This document shows, piece by piece, positions 34,619 to 43,503 of a stretch of 43,503 nt of DNA. Each line of letters starts with the position of its first letter. Positions within the stretch are counted from its first letter, which is position 1. The stretch covers positions 1 through 43,503 of the forward strand of contig CAUJKA010000503.1 in NCBI GenBank assembly GCA_963204965.1, given 5' to 3'. The stretch is from Planctomycetota bacterium (GTDB lineage: Bacteria; Planctomycetota; Planctomycetia; Pirellulales; Pirellulaceae). The notes under the pieces were generated by a model. The model ran no database searches and was not told where the DNA came from. It was given only the letters and a program-made list of their open reading frames with translations. The translations under genes were made by a program, and so were the position numbers.

Positions 34619-37600
34619 ATGAATCGCCAATCAATCTGCTTTTCTATCGCACTCAGCTTGAGCGCATTGCTTCCTGCATCACGCTCGCTCGCCTACCAGG
34701 GCTCCGACAATCTTGATAAGCAGTTCGACAGTCAAATCAAACCGATTCTCTCGAAGTACTGCGCGGAGTGTCATGGAAAAGATGTCGCCGAAGCCGAAAT
34801 CGACTTATCGCGATACACAGCCTTGAGTGATGCTCGGAAAGAGATCGAAGTTTGGCAACGAGCGATCGAAGTGGTCAGCAGCTCGCAAATGCCGCCCAAG
34901 GATTCACCGCAACCTAGCGATCTGGAACGAGAGCAACTCCGCAAGTTCCTCAACGGCTTTCTCACACGTGAAGCAAAACTGTTCTCAGGTGATCCCGGAC
35001 CCATCGTCTTGCGAAGGCTTAGTAATGCCGAATACACAAACTCAATTCGCGCGCTGACAAAAATTGCGTCGCTGGATCCGGCTCGCGAGTTCCCGATCGA
35101 CGGCGCGTCGGGCGAGGGATTCACGAACGCTGGAAATGCTCTGGTGATGTCCCCGTCGCTGCTGACAAAGTATCTTGATGCGGGTAAAGATGTCGCGGAG
35201 CACATGGTTCTTCTTCCTGAGGGCATTCGCTTTTCGCCTTCGACTTCGCGTCGCGATTGGACCGAAGAAGCTCTTGCCGATATTCGTGGAATGTACGCCA
35301 AATATAGTGCCTCGGAAGGCGGTACCGAAGTCAACCTCCAAGGGATTGTCTTTAGTACCAACGGCGGTGGACGCTTGCCGATAGAATCTTACTTGCGAGC
35401 TACCATTGAAGAACGCGACGCACTCCGTCAGGGCACGAAAAAGATTGCAGATGTTGCACAGCAGCGCGGACTCAGTCCCAAGTATCTCGAGCTCTTGTGG
35501 AACGCGCTCAATCGCCCGTCAAGCCAACTGGTCTCGCAACTTTCTGTGGCTTGGTCGCAAGCGAAGATGGAAGACCTGCCCAAGTTGCTTGAACTAATCA
35601 ACAATTGGCAGAAGGCTCTTTGGAAGTTCAATAGCGTTGGCCACATCGGCAAAGTCAACGGTCCTCCGTCGTGGATGGAGCCGTTGAATCCGCTCGCCAC
35701 CTCACAAGACTTTCGTGTTCCTATGCCTAAGCCTACGGAAGGCAGTGATGAAGTGGTTTTGTACTTAGTCGCTGGTGACGCTGGCGATGGTGCAGAAGGC
35801 GATGAAGCGGTGTGGCATCGTCCACGGTTGGTTGCTGCCGGTCGACCAGATCTACTTTTGAAAAATATTCGACAAGTTAGCCAGTCGCTCCAACAGATCA
35901 ACGCCAAGCATTTGCAACTAGCGCCGCAAGCTCTTGCCGCCGCGGATGCGCTCATGAAAACACCCAATCGATCGATTGCCGAACTAGCTCAACAGTTTCA
36001 GTGCGATCCTGAAGTGCTCGAAGGCTGGCTGGAATACTTGGGAATCAAATCGGGCCAACAGTTTCAAATCACGGGACACATTTCGAAGACCATCTCCAGC
36101 GCTTCGGGCTACGACTTTATCAAGGCCTGGGTTGGTGACGATGCGTTGGGCGTCATGGCCAATTCGTCCGACAGCCACGTTCGCGTTCCAGGCAATATGT
36201 ATCCGCACAGTATTGCCGTTCACCCAGCACCCAACAAACAGGTCGTGATTGGTTGGGCTAGTCCTGTAACAGCAAAGCTGAAGGTAGCCGGCCATGTGCG
36301 TCACGCTCACCCCGAGTGCGGAAATGGTGTGGTCTGGTCCCTGCAACTACGTCGCGGCCCCACCGTTCAAACGCTCGCCAGCGGAATAGCTCACGGCGAC
36401 AAGATCAACCCTATCGAAGTGGCGATGCCCATCGCAGTGACACCAACCGATGTTGTTTGCTTGGTCGTCGGTCCACGCGATGGCAATCATTCGTGTGACT
36501 TGACGAATGTGCAATTGGTGCTCGACGAAATCTCGCCAGCGCAAAACGATACCAAGCCCGCCGAGCGGAAATGGGATCTCTCTGCCGATCTTTCCGCGGA
36601 CCTCTTAGCAGGCAACCCACATAAAGATTCTTTGGGAAATCCAAACGTTTGGCATTTGTTTGGAGAACCTGTCAGTGGACCAAGCGGCCCTGTCATCCCC
36701 ACAGGTTCCATTCTCGCGCAGTGGCAAGCCAGCGGCGATTCCGCAGAACGCAAAGAGCTAACAGACTCGCTTGAAAAGATGCTGCAAACGCCAATCGCTA
36801 GTCAAGCTGCGCTGCCTCCGCCAGATCAAGTCTTGTTACAACAGCTTCGATCGCTCGGTGGTCCACTCATGGCCAACGCTCTCAAGAAGCTAACGCAAAC
36901 TCCTTCGAACAATACCGATCCTGCTTCCAAGTTCGGTCTCGCGGCAGACAAGTTTGGCAAGCGCGAAGGCGAACAACCCGCGGATGCAGACAGCTTATAC
37001 GTAAAGAGTCCCTCAGTGATCGAAGTTCGCTTGCCAGCTTCGCTAGTCGAAGGTACCGAGCTGGTTACGTCGGGCAGTCTGGCATCATCTTCCAGCGTCG
37101 GCGGCTCGGTTCAACTCAGCATCACCAATCAACCACCGCAATCGACAGGACTGGTAGCAAGCCAAACTCGCGAGAACGCTAACGGCGGCGCCTGGACGTC
37201 CAGTGGCACTCGAGCCTCATCGCTTCAACCCGTCATCGTTGCCACAGAAAGCCAATCCAAGAAGCTGTTCGAAAAGAGCTTCGACGATTTTCGCGGCCTG
37301 TTTCCAGCAGCTTTGTGTTACACCAAGATCGTTCCCGTCGATGAAGTTGTCACGCTGACACTTTACTATCGCGAAGATGAACCACTTCAGCGTTTGATGC
37401 TCAGCGACGAAGAGATCCGTCAACTGGAAAGCCATTGGCAGGAGCTGCATTTTGTCTCGCGAGATGCGTTGGCTCTAGTCGACGCTTACGAGCAACTGTG
37501 GCAATACGCAACGCAAGATGCTGACCCCAGTGCCTTTGAACCGCTTCGCGCTCCGATCATGAATCGAGCTGCCGAGTTTCGAAAGCTCTTGCAGGACTCT

Positions 37601-38881
37601 GAGCCTCGTCACTTGGTGGCCGTTGAGCAATTCGCCAACCAAGCCTTGCGTCGGCCATTGTTAGACAGTGAAAAAGCTGAACTCCGCAAGCTGTACGCAA
37701 CGTTGCGCAGCGCTGAAGTCCCTCATGAACACTCCATCGCGTCGCTTGTTGCTCGGATCTTAGTGTCGCCTGGGTTTCTGTATAGGTTGGAGACTGGAAC
37801 GGGTGACGTGCAATCTCTCGCTGGCGGCGAGGTCAAGTATCGCAAGCTCAACAACCACGAGTTAGCCACGAGGTTGAGCTACTTCCTGACCTCCGCGCCA
37901 CCGGATTCCGATTTACGACAAGTGGCCGATCAAGGTCAGCTTACTGAAGCTAGCTCGCTGCGTCAGCAGACTCATCGACTCCTGAAAAATCCTTCAACGC
38001 GAAATATGGCCACGGAGTTCGGTTGCCAATGGCTGCACATTTATGACTTCGCCGCTCATGATGAAAAGAGCGAGCAAGCCTTTCCCACCTTCAATGCTCT
38101 CCGCGGCGCAATGTATGAAGAGTCGATTCGCTTCTGGCAAGACTTGCTTCAGAACAATCGCTCCGTCTTGGATCTGCTCGAGTCCGACAGGATCTTCGTC
38201 AACCAAGAATTGGCTCAGCACTACGGAATCGATCTCGCCAATGAAGCCACGATGAAGAATGCGACTAAAGTCGACAATGGTTGGATGCAACTTACGGGTG
38301 CTCGACAGTTTGGTCGCGGTGGGATCATGTCGATGGCTTCAGTCCTTTCCAAACAATCCGGAGCCTCACGAACCAGTCCCATTCTTCGCGGCAATTGGGT
38401 AAGCGAAGTTGTCTTAGGTGAAAAGCTCCCCAAGCCCCCGCAAGGCGTGCCTGTTCTTCCTGAGACTCCACCGGAAGGACTGACCGAACGCCAGTTAATC
38501 GAAAAGCATAGTAGCGATCCGGCGTGTGCCAAATGCCACGTGAAGATCGATCCGCTTGGCTTTGCTCTCGAAGGCTACGATGCCATTGGCAGGCGGCGTG
38601 ATCCCGCCAAGTACGACACGCAAACTACACTTGTCGATGGAACGAAGGTCGCGGGAATGGATGGCCTGCGCGACTATATGGCCACGCAGCGTCGCGATAG
38701 CTTTGTGCGACAGTTTTGCAAAAAGCTATTGGGTTATTCGCTTGGTCGAGCAGTGCAACTGTCCGATCAACCGTTGCTCGACGAGATGAACCAAGCTCTT
38801 CAGTCCAACGGCTACCAAGTGCATGCTGCCATCGACGTCATCGTCTCCAGCAATCAATTCCAGAGTGTTCGAGTTGAATGA
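34619..38881 (+). CDS. Large PSCyt1/DUF1587/1595/1592/1588/1585 di-haem protein
   Basis: 1420 residues from ATG 34619 (AGGGA 8 bases upstream; MNRQSICFSIALSLSALLPASRSLA is a clear signal peptide). Order: PSCyt1 domain with Cys48-A-E-Cys51-His52 (YCAECHGKDVAEAEIDLSRY; MPPKDS), DUF1587 (about 122-190, LRRLSNAEYTNSIRAL), a long central region of about 700 residues with beta-sandwich character, DUF1595 (about 1015-1070), DUF1592 (about 1090-1215, LATRLSYFLTSAPPDSDL), DUF1588 (about 1235-1325, SVLSKQSGASRTSPILRGNWVSE) containing a second haem motif Cys1303-A-K-Cys1306-His1307, and DUF1585 (about 1340-1415). Periplasmic haem protein of unknown activity. Converges with the dimethylformamidase-like gene. 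Confidence 0.9.
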   Translation: MNRQSICFSIALSLSALLPASRSLAYQGSDNLDKQFDSQIKPILSKYCAECHGKDVAEAEIDLSRYTALSDARKEIEVWQRAIEVVSSSQMPPKDSPQPSDLEREQLRKFLNGFLTREAKLFSGDPGPIVLRRLSNAEYTNSIRALTKIASLDPAREFPIDGASGEGFTNAGNALVMSPSLLTKYLDAGKDVAEHMVLLPEGIRFSPSTSRRDWTEEALADIRGMYAKYSASEGGTEVNLQGIVFSTNGGGRLPIESYLRATIEERDALRQGTKKIADVAQQRGLSPKYLELLWNALNRPSSQLVSQLSVAWSQAKMEDLPKLLELINNWQKALWKFNSVGHIGKVNGPPSWMEPLNPLATSQDFRVPMPKPTEGSDEVVLYLVAGDAGDGAEGDEAVWHRPRLVAAGRPDLLLKNIRQVSQSLQQINAKHLQLAPQALAAADALMKTPNRSIAELAQQFQCDPEVLEGWLEYLGIKSGQQFQITGHISKTISSASGYDFIKAWVGDDALGVMANSSDSHVRVPGNMYPHSIAVHPAPNKQVVIGWASPVTAKLKVAGHVRHAHPECGNGVVWSLQLRRGPTVQTLASGIAHGDKINPIEVAMPIAVTPTDVVCLVVGPRDGNHSCDLTNVQLVLDEISPAQNDTKPAERKWDLSADLSADLLAGNPHKDSLGNPNVWHLFGEPVSGPSGPVIPTGSILAQWQASGDSAERKELTDSLEKMLQTPIASQAALPPPDQVLLQQLRSLGGPLMANALKKLTQTPSNNTDPASKFGLAADKFGKREGEQPADADSLYVKSPSVIEVRLPASLVEGTELVTSGSLASSSSVGGSVQLSITNQPPQSTGLVASQTRENANGGAWTSSGTRASSLQPVIVATESQSKKLFEKSFDDFRGLFPAALCYTKIVPVDEVVTLTLYYREDEPLQRLMLSDEEIRQLESHWQELHFVSRDALALVDAYEQLWQYATQDADPSAFEPLRAPIMNRAAEFRKLLQDSEPRHLVAVEQFANQALRRPLLDSEKAELRKLYATLRSAEVPHEHSIASLVARILVSPGFLYRLETGTGDVQSLAGGEVKYRKLNNHELATRLSYFLTSAPPDSDLRQVADQGQLTEASSLRQQTHRLLKNPSTRNMATEFGCQWLHIYDFAAHDEKSEQAFPTFNALRGAMYEESIRFWQDLLQNNRSVLDLLESDRIFVNQELAQHYGIDLANEATMKNATKVDNGWMQLTGARQFGRGGIMSMASVLSKQSGASRTSPILRGNWVSEVVLGEKLPKPPQGVPVLPETPPEGLTERQLIEKHSSDPACAKCHVKIDPLGFALEGYDAIGRRRDPAKYDTQTTLVDGTKVAGMDGLRDYMATQRRDSFVRQFCKKLLGYSLGRAVQLSDQPLLDEMNQALQSNGYQVHAAIDVIVSSNQFQSVRVE

Positions 38882-38883
38882 AA

Positions 38884-38905
38884 CTAAGCGAGTTTACTTG
38901 CTTAG
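38884..38905. terminator. Shared hairpin at convergent gene ends
   Basis: CTAAGCGAG-TTTA-CTTGCTTAG: 9-bp stem with one G-T pair and a 4-base loop. It lies 3 bases after the TGA of the plus-strand gene and includes the TAA stop of the minus-strand gene in its loop (38894-38896). No T-run, so termination is inferred from position and symmetry. Confidence 0.5.
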
Positions 38906-40318
38906 CTTCTCGAGAATGTTCTTCGTGATCTGCTCAACAAGCGGTGTCTTGCCAGTTAGCCCATGCGCCCAATCGGTGCTGCCGCAGGTGAATACAGTTC
39001 CGCCTTTAGTATAAAGGCCTAGCACTGCAGCGCCGACGCGACCAGCGGGAAAACGCTCGTACCACAGAGCGTCGTCGGGATGCCATTTCGCTGGGCTGGT
39101 CGCTAAGATCACAAACGAATCTGGAGTTCCATCGCGACAAGTGGGGAAGGGTAGGCCATCGCGGATCTCAATCTCGCAACCATCGCATTCGTATCCAACG
39201 ATGGTTGCTTCGCCACCGAACTGTTGCCCACGCCCCACGTTAGTTCCTTGGAAGATCCAATGATCGGGACGGTGGACTTCAAAGGCTCCCGATCCATCCA
39301 TGAACTGATCATGGCTGCGATGATAGCCGCCCCACAAAAAACCAACGCCAGTCAGTTGATTCTCAGGACGGTTCACTAAGTGGTGTGACCATGCGGTGCT
39401 CAGTAAAGCATGTTTGCCAGTCGCGAAAAGCGGGTCGACGTTGTACCACTGCTTGTAACAGGTTAGGGCTCGGCCTTTATCTTCAGATCGCACTTGCCAG
39501 CAGCAGGTATTGCCACTGAAGAAAGCCACATTGCCTCCGCCAGCGATGTACGCTTCTAGATTGTCTCGCATCGGAGCCGACCAGTACTCATCATGCCCAA
39601 CGCTCAGCACCAGCCGATATTGCTTGAGCAGCTCAGGCCGAAACTCCAAGTCGCTATTCACTGCGTAGTCGATCTTGATGCCATTCTTCTCGGCCCAAGC
39701 GACCAGCGGTTGTTCCCAGTTGTAGAACTGCGAGCTAATCGGGCGGTCAAACGAGACGCGATGGCCTTGAACTCCATCGCGATCATGGTAGGCGTATAAA
39801 CTATGACCGCCCCAATTCGTGTAGGCGTTGTAAGTGTTGGTGGAAAGCTGCAAGAGAATCTTGGAATCAACACCAGGCTTAGCAGCTCGAACGACGAAGA
39901 AGCACTTGCTGGATGCCGTACGATTGACGCGATGCGTAAACTGTCCGCCTTTATCTTTCGCGGTCAGCGTTACCTCGTAATAGCCCGTTGACCAATCGGC
40001 CGGAATGGTAAGCTGATGCGCCACGGGCCAATTACAACCATGCGATGATGCTCGAATAGGAGTCTTGGCGTCCGTAACGACAATGCCCGCTTGTTCGTAG
40101 ACTTTAGTTCGTTGAGCTCCCACGCGCTCGATCAACATGTCCGTTGGCGCCGTTCCGGATAGTTGGAACTTGACGACATCGCCCGGGGCGTAGCTCAACT
40201 GATCTGTGTAGCCCTCGACCGATATGCTGGGTGGCGGTGGCAAGAACTCTTGCGCGGTCAAATCGCTGCAAAAGCAAACGACAACACTAACCATGCAAAG
40301 CAGTGGGACGCGAAACAT
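38894..40318 (-). CDS. Exported N,N-dimethylformamidase beta-subunit-like protein
   Basis: 474 residues. Signal peptide MFRVPLLCMVSVVVCFCSDLTA. N-terminal beta-sandwich (about 30-150: GYTDQLSYAPGDVVKFQLSG; PADWSTGYYEVTLTAKD), then the family's C-terminal domain: LLQLSTNTYNAYTNWGGHSLYAY, RPISSQFYNWEQPLVAWAEKNG, VLSVGHDEYWSAPMRDNLEAYIAGGGNVAFFSGNTCCWQ, and the C-terminal GTVFTCGSTDWAHGL. DMFase beta-like domains hydrolyse amides in the founder enzyme; whether this exported relative does is unknown. ATG 40318 has CAGGGTGA 5 bases upstream. Third gene of a minus-strand operon (38-base gap from the DUF1501 gene). Confidence 0.82.
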   Translation of the reverse strand: MFRVPLLCMVSVVVCFCSDLTAQEFLPPPPSISVEGYTDQLSYAPGDVVKFQLSGTAPTDMLIERVGAQRTKVYEQAGIVVTDAKTPIRASSHGCNWPVAHQLTIPADWSTGYYEVTLTAKDKGGQFTHRVNRTASSKCFFVVRAAKPGVDSKILLQLSTNTYNAYTNWGGHSLYAYHDRDGVQGHRVSFDRPISSQFYNWEQPLVAWAEKNGIKIDYAVNSDLEFRPELLKQYRLVLSVGHDEYWSAPMRDNLEAYIAGGGNVAFFSGNTCCWQVRSEDKGRALTCYKQWYNVDPLFATGKHALLSTAWSHHLVNRPENQLTGVGFLWGGYHRSHDQFMDGSGAFEVHRPDHWIFQGTNVGRGQQFGGEATIVGYECDGCEIEIRDGLPFPTCRDGTPDSFVILATSPAKWHPDDALWYERFPAGRVGAAVLGLYTKGGTVFTCGSTDWAHGLTGKTPLVEQITKNILEKLSK

Positions 40319-40356
40319 AGTTCACCCTGTTGAGTTGAATTGCAGCGACGAGAAAG

Positions 40357-41790
40357 TTACGTCAAGATTTCGCTTACAACGCGAGCCGGTTCCACTCCGG
40401 TCAAGCGATTGTCTAAGCCTTGGAATTTGTACGAGAAGCGTTGATAGTCGATGCCCATCAAATGCAATAACGTCGCGTGAACGTCGTGCACCGAGACGCG
40501 ATTCTCGACAGCGTGGTAACCCAAGTCATCGGTCGCTCCATAGCTGAAGCCGGGCTTGAAGCCGCCGCCGGCGAACCACATCGTAAAGCCTGCCAAATGG
40601 TGATCGCGACCATCGCCTTGAGCCATCGGCGTACGACCAAACTCCGATCCAAACACCACGATGGTATCTTTGAGCATATCTCGCTGCTTCAAATCGGTCA
40701 GTAGCGCCGAAACGCCTTGGTCAACCTCTTTGGCTGTGCCCGCCGAGTGAGTTTTCACTGCGCCGTGATGATCCCAGTCGCGATGATAGAGCTGAATGAA
40801 CCTCACGCCTCGCTCCGCAAGTCTGCGGGCAAGCAAACAGTTGGAAGCAAACGAGCCATCGCCAGGTTTGGCTCCGTACAGGTTCAACACATGTTCAGGC
40901 TCATTCTTGAAATCCATCAATTCAGGAACGCTCGACTGCATGCGGAAAGCCAGTTCGTATTGGCTAATGCGAGTCGCAATCTCGGGATCTTGCACTTGCG
41001 ATTCGGCTAATTGATTTAGCGACTGAACCGTGCTGACAACGTCGCGCTGCAAACCTTGAGAAACGCCTTTGGGCTGAGTCACATACAAGACGGGATCGCC
41101 TGTGCTGCGGAACTCAACGCCTTGAAACTGTCCCGGCAGAAACCCCGAATGCCATTGTCTCGCAGCGATCGGTTGCTTCTGACCATACTTACCCGTCGAC
41201 ACCATCACAACAAAGCCCGGCAGGCTCTCCGATTCAGCACCAAGTCCGTACATCAGCCATGATCCCATGGCTGGTCGACCGGAGATCATCGAACCCGTGT
41301 TCATGAAAGTGTGCGCGGGATCGTGATTGATCGCGTCGGTATGCAAAGAGCGAACGATGCACATATCGTCGGCGCACTTCTCGCCCAACAGCGGCCAGAT
41401 TTCGGAGAACGATTGGCCAGACTGACCGAACTGTTTGAATTCATGTTGCGGCCCGAAGCAATTCAGCTTGGCACCTTGCAACTGAGCGATCTGCTGACCT
41501 TTTGTGACGGACTCGGGCATGGGCTTGCCGTGCATCTCAGCCAGCTTCGGCTTGTGATCAAACGTATCCAGGTGCGTCATGCCGCCAGCCATGTAAAGCC
41601 AAATGATTCGCTTAGCTCTCGGCGGATGATGGATCGGTTGCAAGACGCCTTGCCACTGAGCGACCTTCGCATCGCCAGCAATCAAGCCGCGAGGATTGAG
41701 CATCGATCCCATCGCCATCGCGCCCAAGCTTATCCCTGAGCGAAACACGAAGCTACGTCGACCAATCGAGTTTGGAAGTATGGGTTGCAT
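40357..41790 (-). CDS. DUF1501 family exported protein (cluster 2)
   Basis: 477 residues. N-terminal GRRSFVFRSGISLGAMAMGS is a Tat-like signal. DUF1501 blocks: RIIWLYMAGGMTHLDTFDHKP, ICVRSLHTDAINHDPAHTFMNTG region, LARRLAERGVRFIQLYHRDWDHHGAV, IVVFGSEFGRTPMAQGDGRDHHLAGFTMWFAGGGFKPG, ATLLHLMGIDYQRFSYKFQGLDNRLTG. The latter closing block marks the longer DUF1501 subfamily that usually accompanies DUF1549/DUF1553 genes, as here; the cluster 1 protein belongs to a shorter group. Second gene of the operon, 34 bases after the DUF1553 gene. Activity unknown. Confidence 0.9.
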   Translation of the reverse strand: MQPILPNSIGRRSFVFRSGISLGAMAMGSMLNPRGLIAGDAKVAQWQGVLQPIHHPPRAKRIIWLYMAGGMTHLDTFDHKPKLAEMHGKPMPESVTKGQQIAQLQGAKLNCFGPQHEFKQFGQSGQSFSEIWPLLGEKCADDMCIVRSLHTDAINHDPAHTFMNTGSMISGRPAMGSWLMYGLGAESESLPGFVVMVSTGKYGQKQPIAARQWHSGFLPGQFQGVEFRSTGDPVLYVTQPKGVSQGLQRDVVSTVQSLNQLAESQVQDPEIATRISQYELAFRMQSSVPELMDFKNEPEHVLNLYGAKPGDGSFASNCLLARRLAERGVRFIQLYHRDWDHHGAVKTHSAGTAKEVDQGVSALLTDLKQRDMLKDTIVVFGSEFGRTPMAQGDGRDHHLAGFTMWFAGGGFKPGFSYGATDDLGYHAVENRVSVHDVHATLLHLMGIDYQRFSYKFQGLDNRLTGVEPARVVSEILT

Positions 41791-41824
41791 GATATTGAAG
41801 GCCTTGTGTTGGTTTCGATTCTGA

Positions 41825-43503
41825 CTAGTTGCGTGTCATGACTTCATGCAGGTTGAGAACAACTCGCGTCACTGCTGTCCACGCGGCAATCTCGTCTGCC
41901 TTAGCTTGTTCACCGGCGGGCAGCGAACCGACGGTGAGCAACTGCTTCGCATTCTCTTGATTGCTGGCGTACTCTTGTTTGGCTCGCTGAAGTAGCTCAA
42001 GAAGCAATTGCGATTCCTTCTCGTTAGGCGACCGCGAGAGAGCCAGCTCGTAAGCGAGCTTCAATCGATCTGCATCGTTGGCACCACCATCGACGATCAC
42101 CTTAGCCGCGAACGCTCGTGCTGCTTCAACGTAAGTCGGATCATTCAGCAGCGCCAGCGATTGAAGCGGTGTATTGGATCGCGGTCGATCTGCGGTGCAC
42201 TCTTCACGACTGGGGGCATCAAAGGCCATCAAGCTTGGATGCAAATACTGACGCTGCCAATGCGTGTACAATCCGCGACGATAGAGTTCATCACCCGACC
42301 CGTTGGCCCACTCACGCGTTGGGAAGTTCAAGTAAGCCCAATACCCTGGCGGTTGGTAAGGCTTAACACTCTTGCCACCAATCTGCTTGACCAACAGCCC
42401 GCTGATCGACAACGCGTTGTCTCGCACCAATTCCGCATCTAAGCGAAAACGTCCTTGCCTAGCCAGCCAAACGTTTTGCGGGTCGCGAGCAATCGTCTCG
42501 GCCGATGCGGTCGACGCACGTTGGTAATTCTGCGTGGACACAATTGTTCGGACCAACTGCTTCACATCCCAACCTGATTCGACAAAACGAGCCGCGAGAA
42601 AGTCGAGCAATTCCGGATGAGCTGGCGATTCGCCTTGCGCACCGAGATCATCCAGCTTGCGAGCCAACCCAGCTCCGAAGTAGATCTTCCACATGCGATT
42701 GACAAAGACGCGAGCCGTCAGTGGATTGTCTTTGGCAACGATCCAGTCGGCTAGATCGCTTCGATTCAAACGCCGGTCCTTGGGCTTTTCGTAAGAGACC
42801 AGCGTTACAGCCGACGGAAACGCGGGCTCGACGATATCGCCGCTTTCATCCATCCAATTGCCGCGAGCCAAAATGCGGACAGGCCTCGGCGGAACGGTCT
42901 CGGTCACCAGAGTCACTGGGATCTGTGCGTCGAGTTCCGTCTTAGCTTTCTTCAGCTTGGCAATCTCATCGCGCACGGGTTGCAATTGCGGTGCGATGCT
43001 TCGATAGTGTGCGGCCAGCTTTGCAGTTTGCTCAGCGGTCCGCTTGTCGGCGGCGATGTCGAGTATGTCGCCGATCTCGGCCGGCGTTATCGCATCGGAG
43101 GCGTTCGCAAATTTGGATGTTGTGTACCAAAGTCTGAAGCGACCGATCGTGTGCTGAGGATTGTCCAGGTTTTGTTGAAGCGTAATGGTCAGCCTTTGAT
43201 CGGCGGCTAGCGTTGCGTCTTGATCTGCGTTCAACTGAAAGACCGCAAAGTGCCGTCGACCGACTTGCTCCATCACAGCCCAGCCCCACTTGGCACCTTT
43301 GGCATCGTCATCAATGGCGGCATTCGCTGCCCACTTGCCGTAAGGATTGCCACCAGCCGCTCCGGTCTGTTCGTAGCTCGCAGCAGCCGCAGTGAATTTC
43401 AACTTGCGTAGTGATGTGATCTTCTCCGGAGCCTTTGCATCTGCTGCGCCTGAAGTATCCGCTTGCGGTTTATCCTTGGCAGTCACTTCGGCGATGAACT
43501 CGC
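41825..43503 (-). CDS. DUF1553 protein, 3' part (5' end beyond window)
   Basis: The frame is open to the right edge (…EFIAEVTAKDKPQAD), giving about 558 visible residues; a GTG at 43486 is internal, not a start. Visible order: a discoidin-like insertion (about 30-130: GGNPYGKWAANAAIDDDAKG; FAVFQLNADQDATL; GRFRLWYTTSKF), a helical stretch (APQLQPVRDEIAKLKKAKTELD), VPPRPVRILARGNWMDESGDIV, and the DUF1553 domain (LADWIVAKDNPLTARVFVNRMWKIYFGAG ... APSREECTADRPRSNTPLQSLALLNDPTY). The N-terminal PSCyt1 haem and DUF1549 domains expected from the family would lie outside. First gene of the operon with DUF1501 and the DMFase-like gene. Confidence 0.88.
   Translation of the reverse strand, partial: EFIAEVTAKDKPQADTSGAADAKAPEKITSLRKLKFTAAAASYEQTGAAGGNPYGKWAANAAIDDDAKGAKWGWAVMEQVGRRHFAVFQLNADQDATLAADQRLTITLQQNLDNPQHTIGRFRLWYTTSKFANASDAITPAEIGDILDIAADKRTAEQTAKLAAHYRSIAPQLQPVRDEIAKLKKAKTELDAQIPVTLVTETVPPRPVRILARGNWMDESGDIVEPAFPSAVTLVSYEKPKDRRLNRSDLADWIVAKDNPLTARVFVNRMWKIYFGAGLARKLDDLGAQGESPAHPELLDFLAARFVESGWDVKQLVRTIVSTQNYQRASTASAETIARDPQNVWLARQGRFRLDAELVRDNALSISGLLVKQIGGKSVKPYQPPGYWAYLNFPTREWANGSGDELYRRGLYTHWQRQYLHPSLMAFDAPSREECTADRPRSNTPLQSLALLNDPTYVEAARAFAAKVIVDGGANDADRLKLAYELALSRSPNEKESQLLLELLQRAKQEYASNQENAKQLLTVGSLPAGEQAKADEIAAWTAVTRVVLNLHEVMTRN

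Noticed and set aside
34771..35361. 196-codon antisense ORF in the large cytochrome gene
   Set aside because: Lies opposite the PSCyt1 and DUF1587 domains, which are clearly coding on the plus strand.

Overview
This window looks like a planctomycete chromosome, most likely from the Pirellulaceae (Rhodopirellula/Blastopirellula-like bacteria). The evidence is the set of families largely confined to this phylum (two DUF1501 proteins, two DUF1549/DUF1553 proteins, PSCyt1-type cytochrome domains with CxxCH, and a DUF1587/1592/1588/1585 protein), an elongation factor G of the spirochaete/planctomycete/mitochondrial type (HIDSGKT G1 motif), moderate G+C, many genes without a clear Shine-Dalgarno, several TTG/GTG starts, and wide gaps filled with hairpin repeats. 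Species assignment is not possible from sequence reading alone.

Layout. 1-2.6 kb: the C-terminal part of a bacterial alpha-2-macroglobulin and a VOC-fold protein. 2.65-3.87 kb: a two-gene minus-strand operon (unknown protein plus a double-helix-turn-helix regulator) preceded by an operator-like inverted repeat. 4.1-5.5 kb: a secreted basic-secretory-protein-type metalloprotease. 5.7-6.2 kb: a small VapB-like antitoxin whose overlapping PIN/VapC toxin is decayed. 6.4-8.1 kb: a MerR-TPR fusion regulator in an operon with a family 2 glycosyltransferase. 9.1-11.1 kb: a membrane acyltransferase (DUF5009/HGSNAT-like) and a small lipoprotein. 11.4-13.3 kb: a methyl-accepting chemotaxis protein without a HAMP domain, preceded by a half-length CheW. 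13.9-16.0 kb: fusA with a strong terminator. 16.2-18.1 kb: a zinc-finger membrane protein and a ferrochelatase with likely iron-sulfur cysteines. 18.3-19.2 kb: DUF72.

19.7-28.5 kb is a four-gene plus-strand cluster: DUF1501 (Tat-exported sulfatase-like fold), a PPC-domain surface protein, a DUF1549/DUF1553 cytochrome-like protein, and a PSCyt1-WD40-coiled-coil protein. A second set with related families lies at 34.6-43.5 kb: a di-haem DUF1587/1592/1588/1585 protein on the plus strand converges on a minus-strand operon of DUF1553 (running off the right edge), DUF1501 and an N,N-dimethylformamidase-beta-like protein. All of these carry export signals (or, for the truncated gene, would be expected to). 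Their biochemistry is not established; co-export and probable c-type haem suggest envelope redox or polymer-degrading assemblies. Between the sets are an M61 peptidase, a DUF1579 protein, a Gln/Cys-rich secreted protein, an RluA-type pseudouridine synthase and an orphan antitoxin-like ORF.

The non-coding DNA is rich in structure: two copies of a hexamer-armed inverted repeat (9.0 and 18.1 kb), two copies of a MITE-like element of tandem 27-30-nt hairpins (30.7 and 31.6 kb) whose arms covary, and several terminators. No rRNA, tRNA, CRISPR array, insertion sequence or phage gene was recognised.
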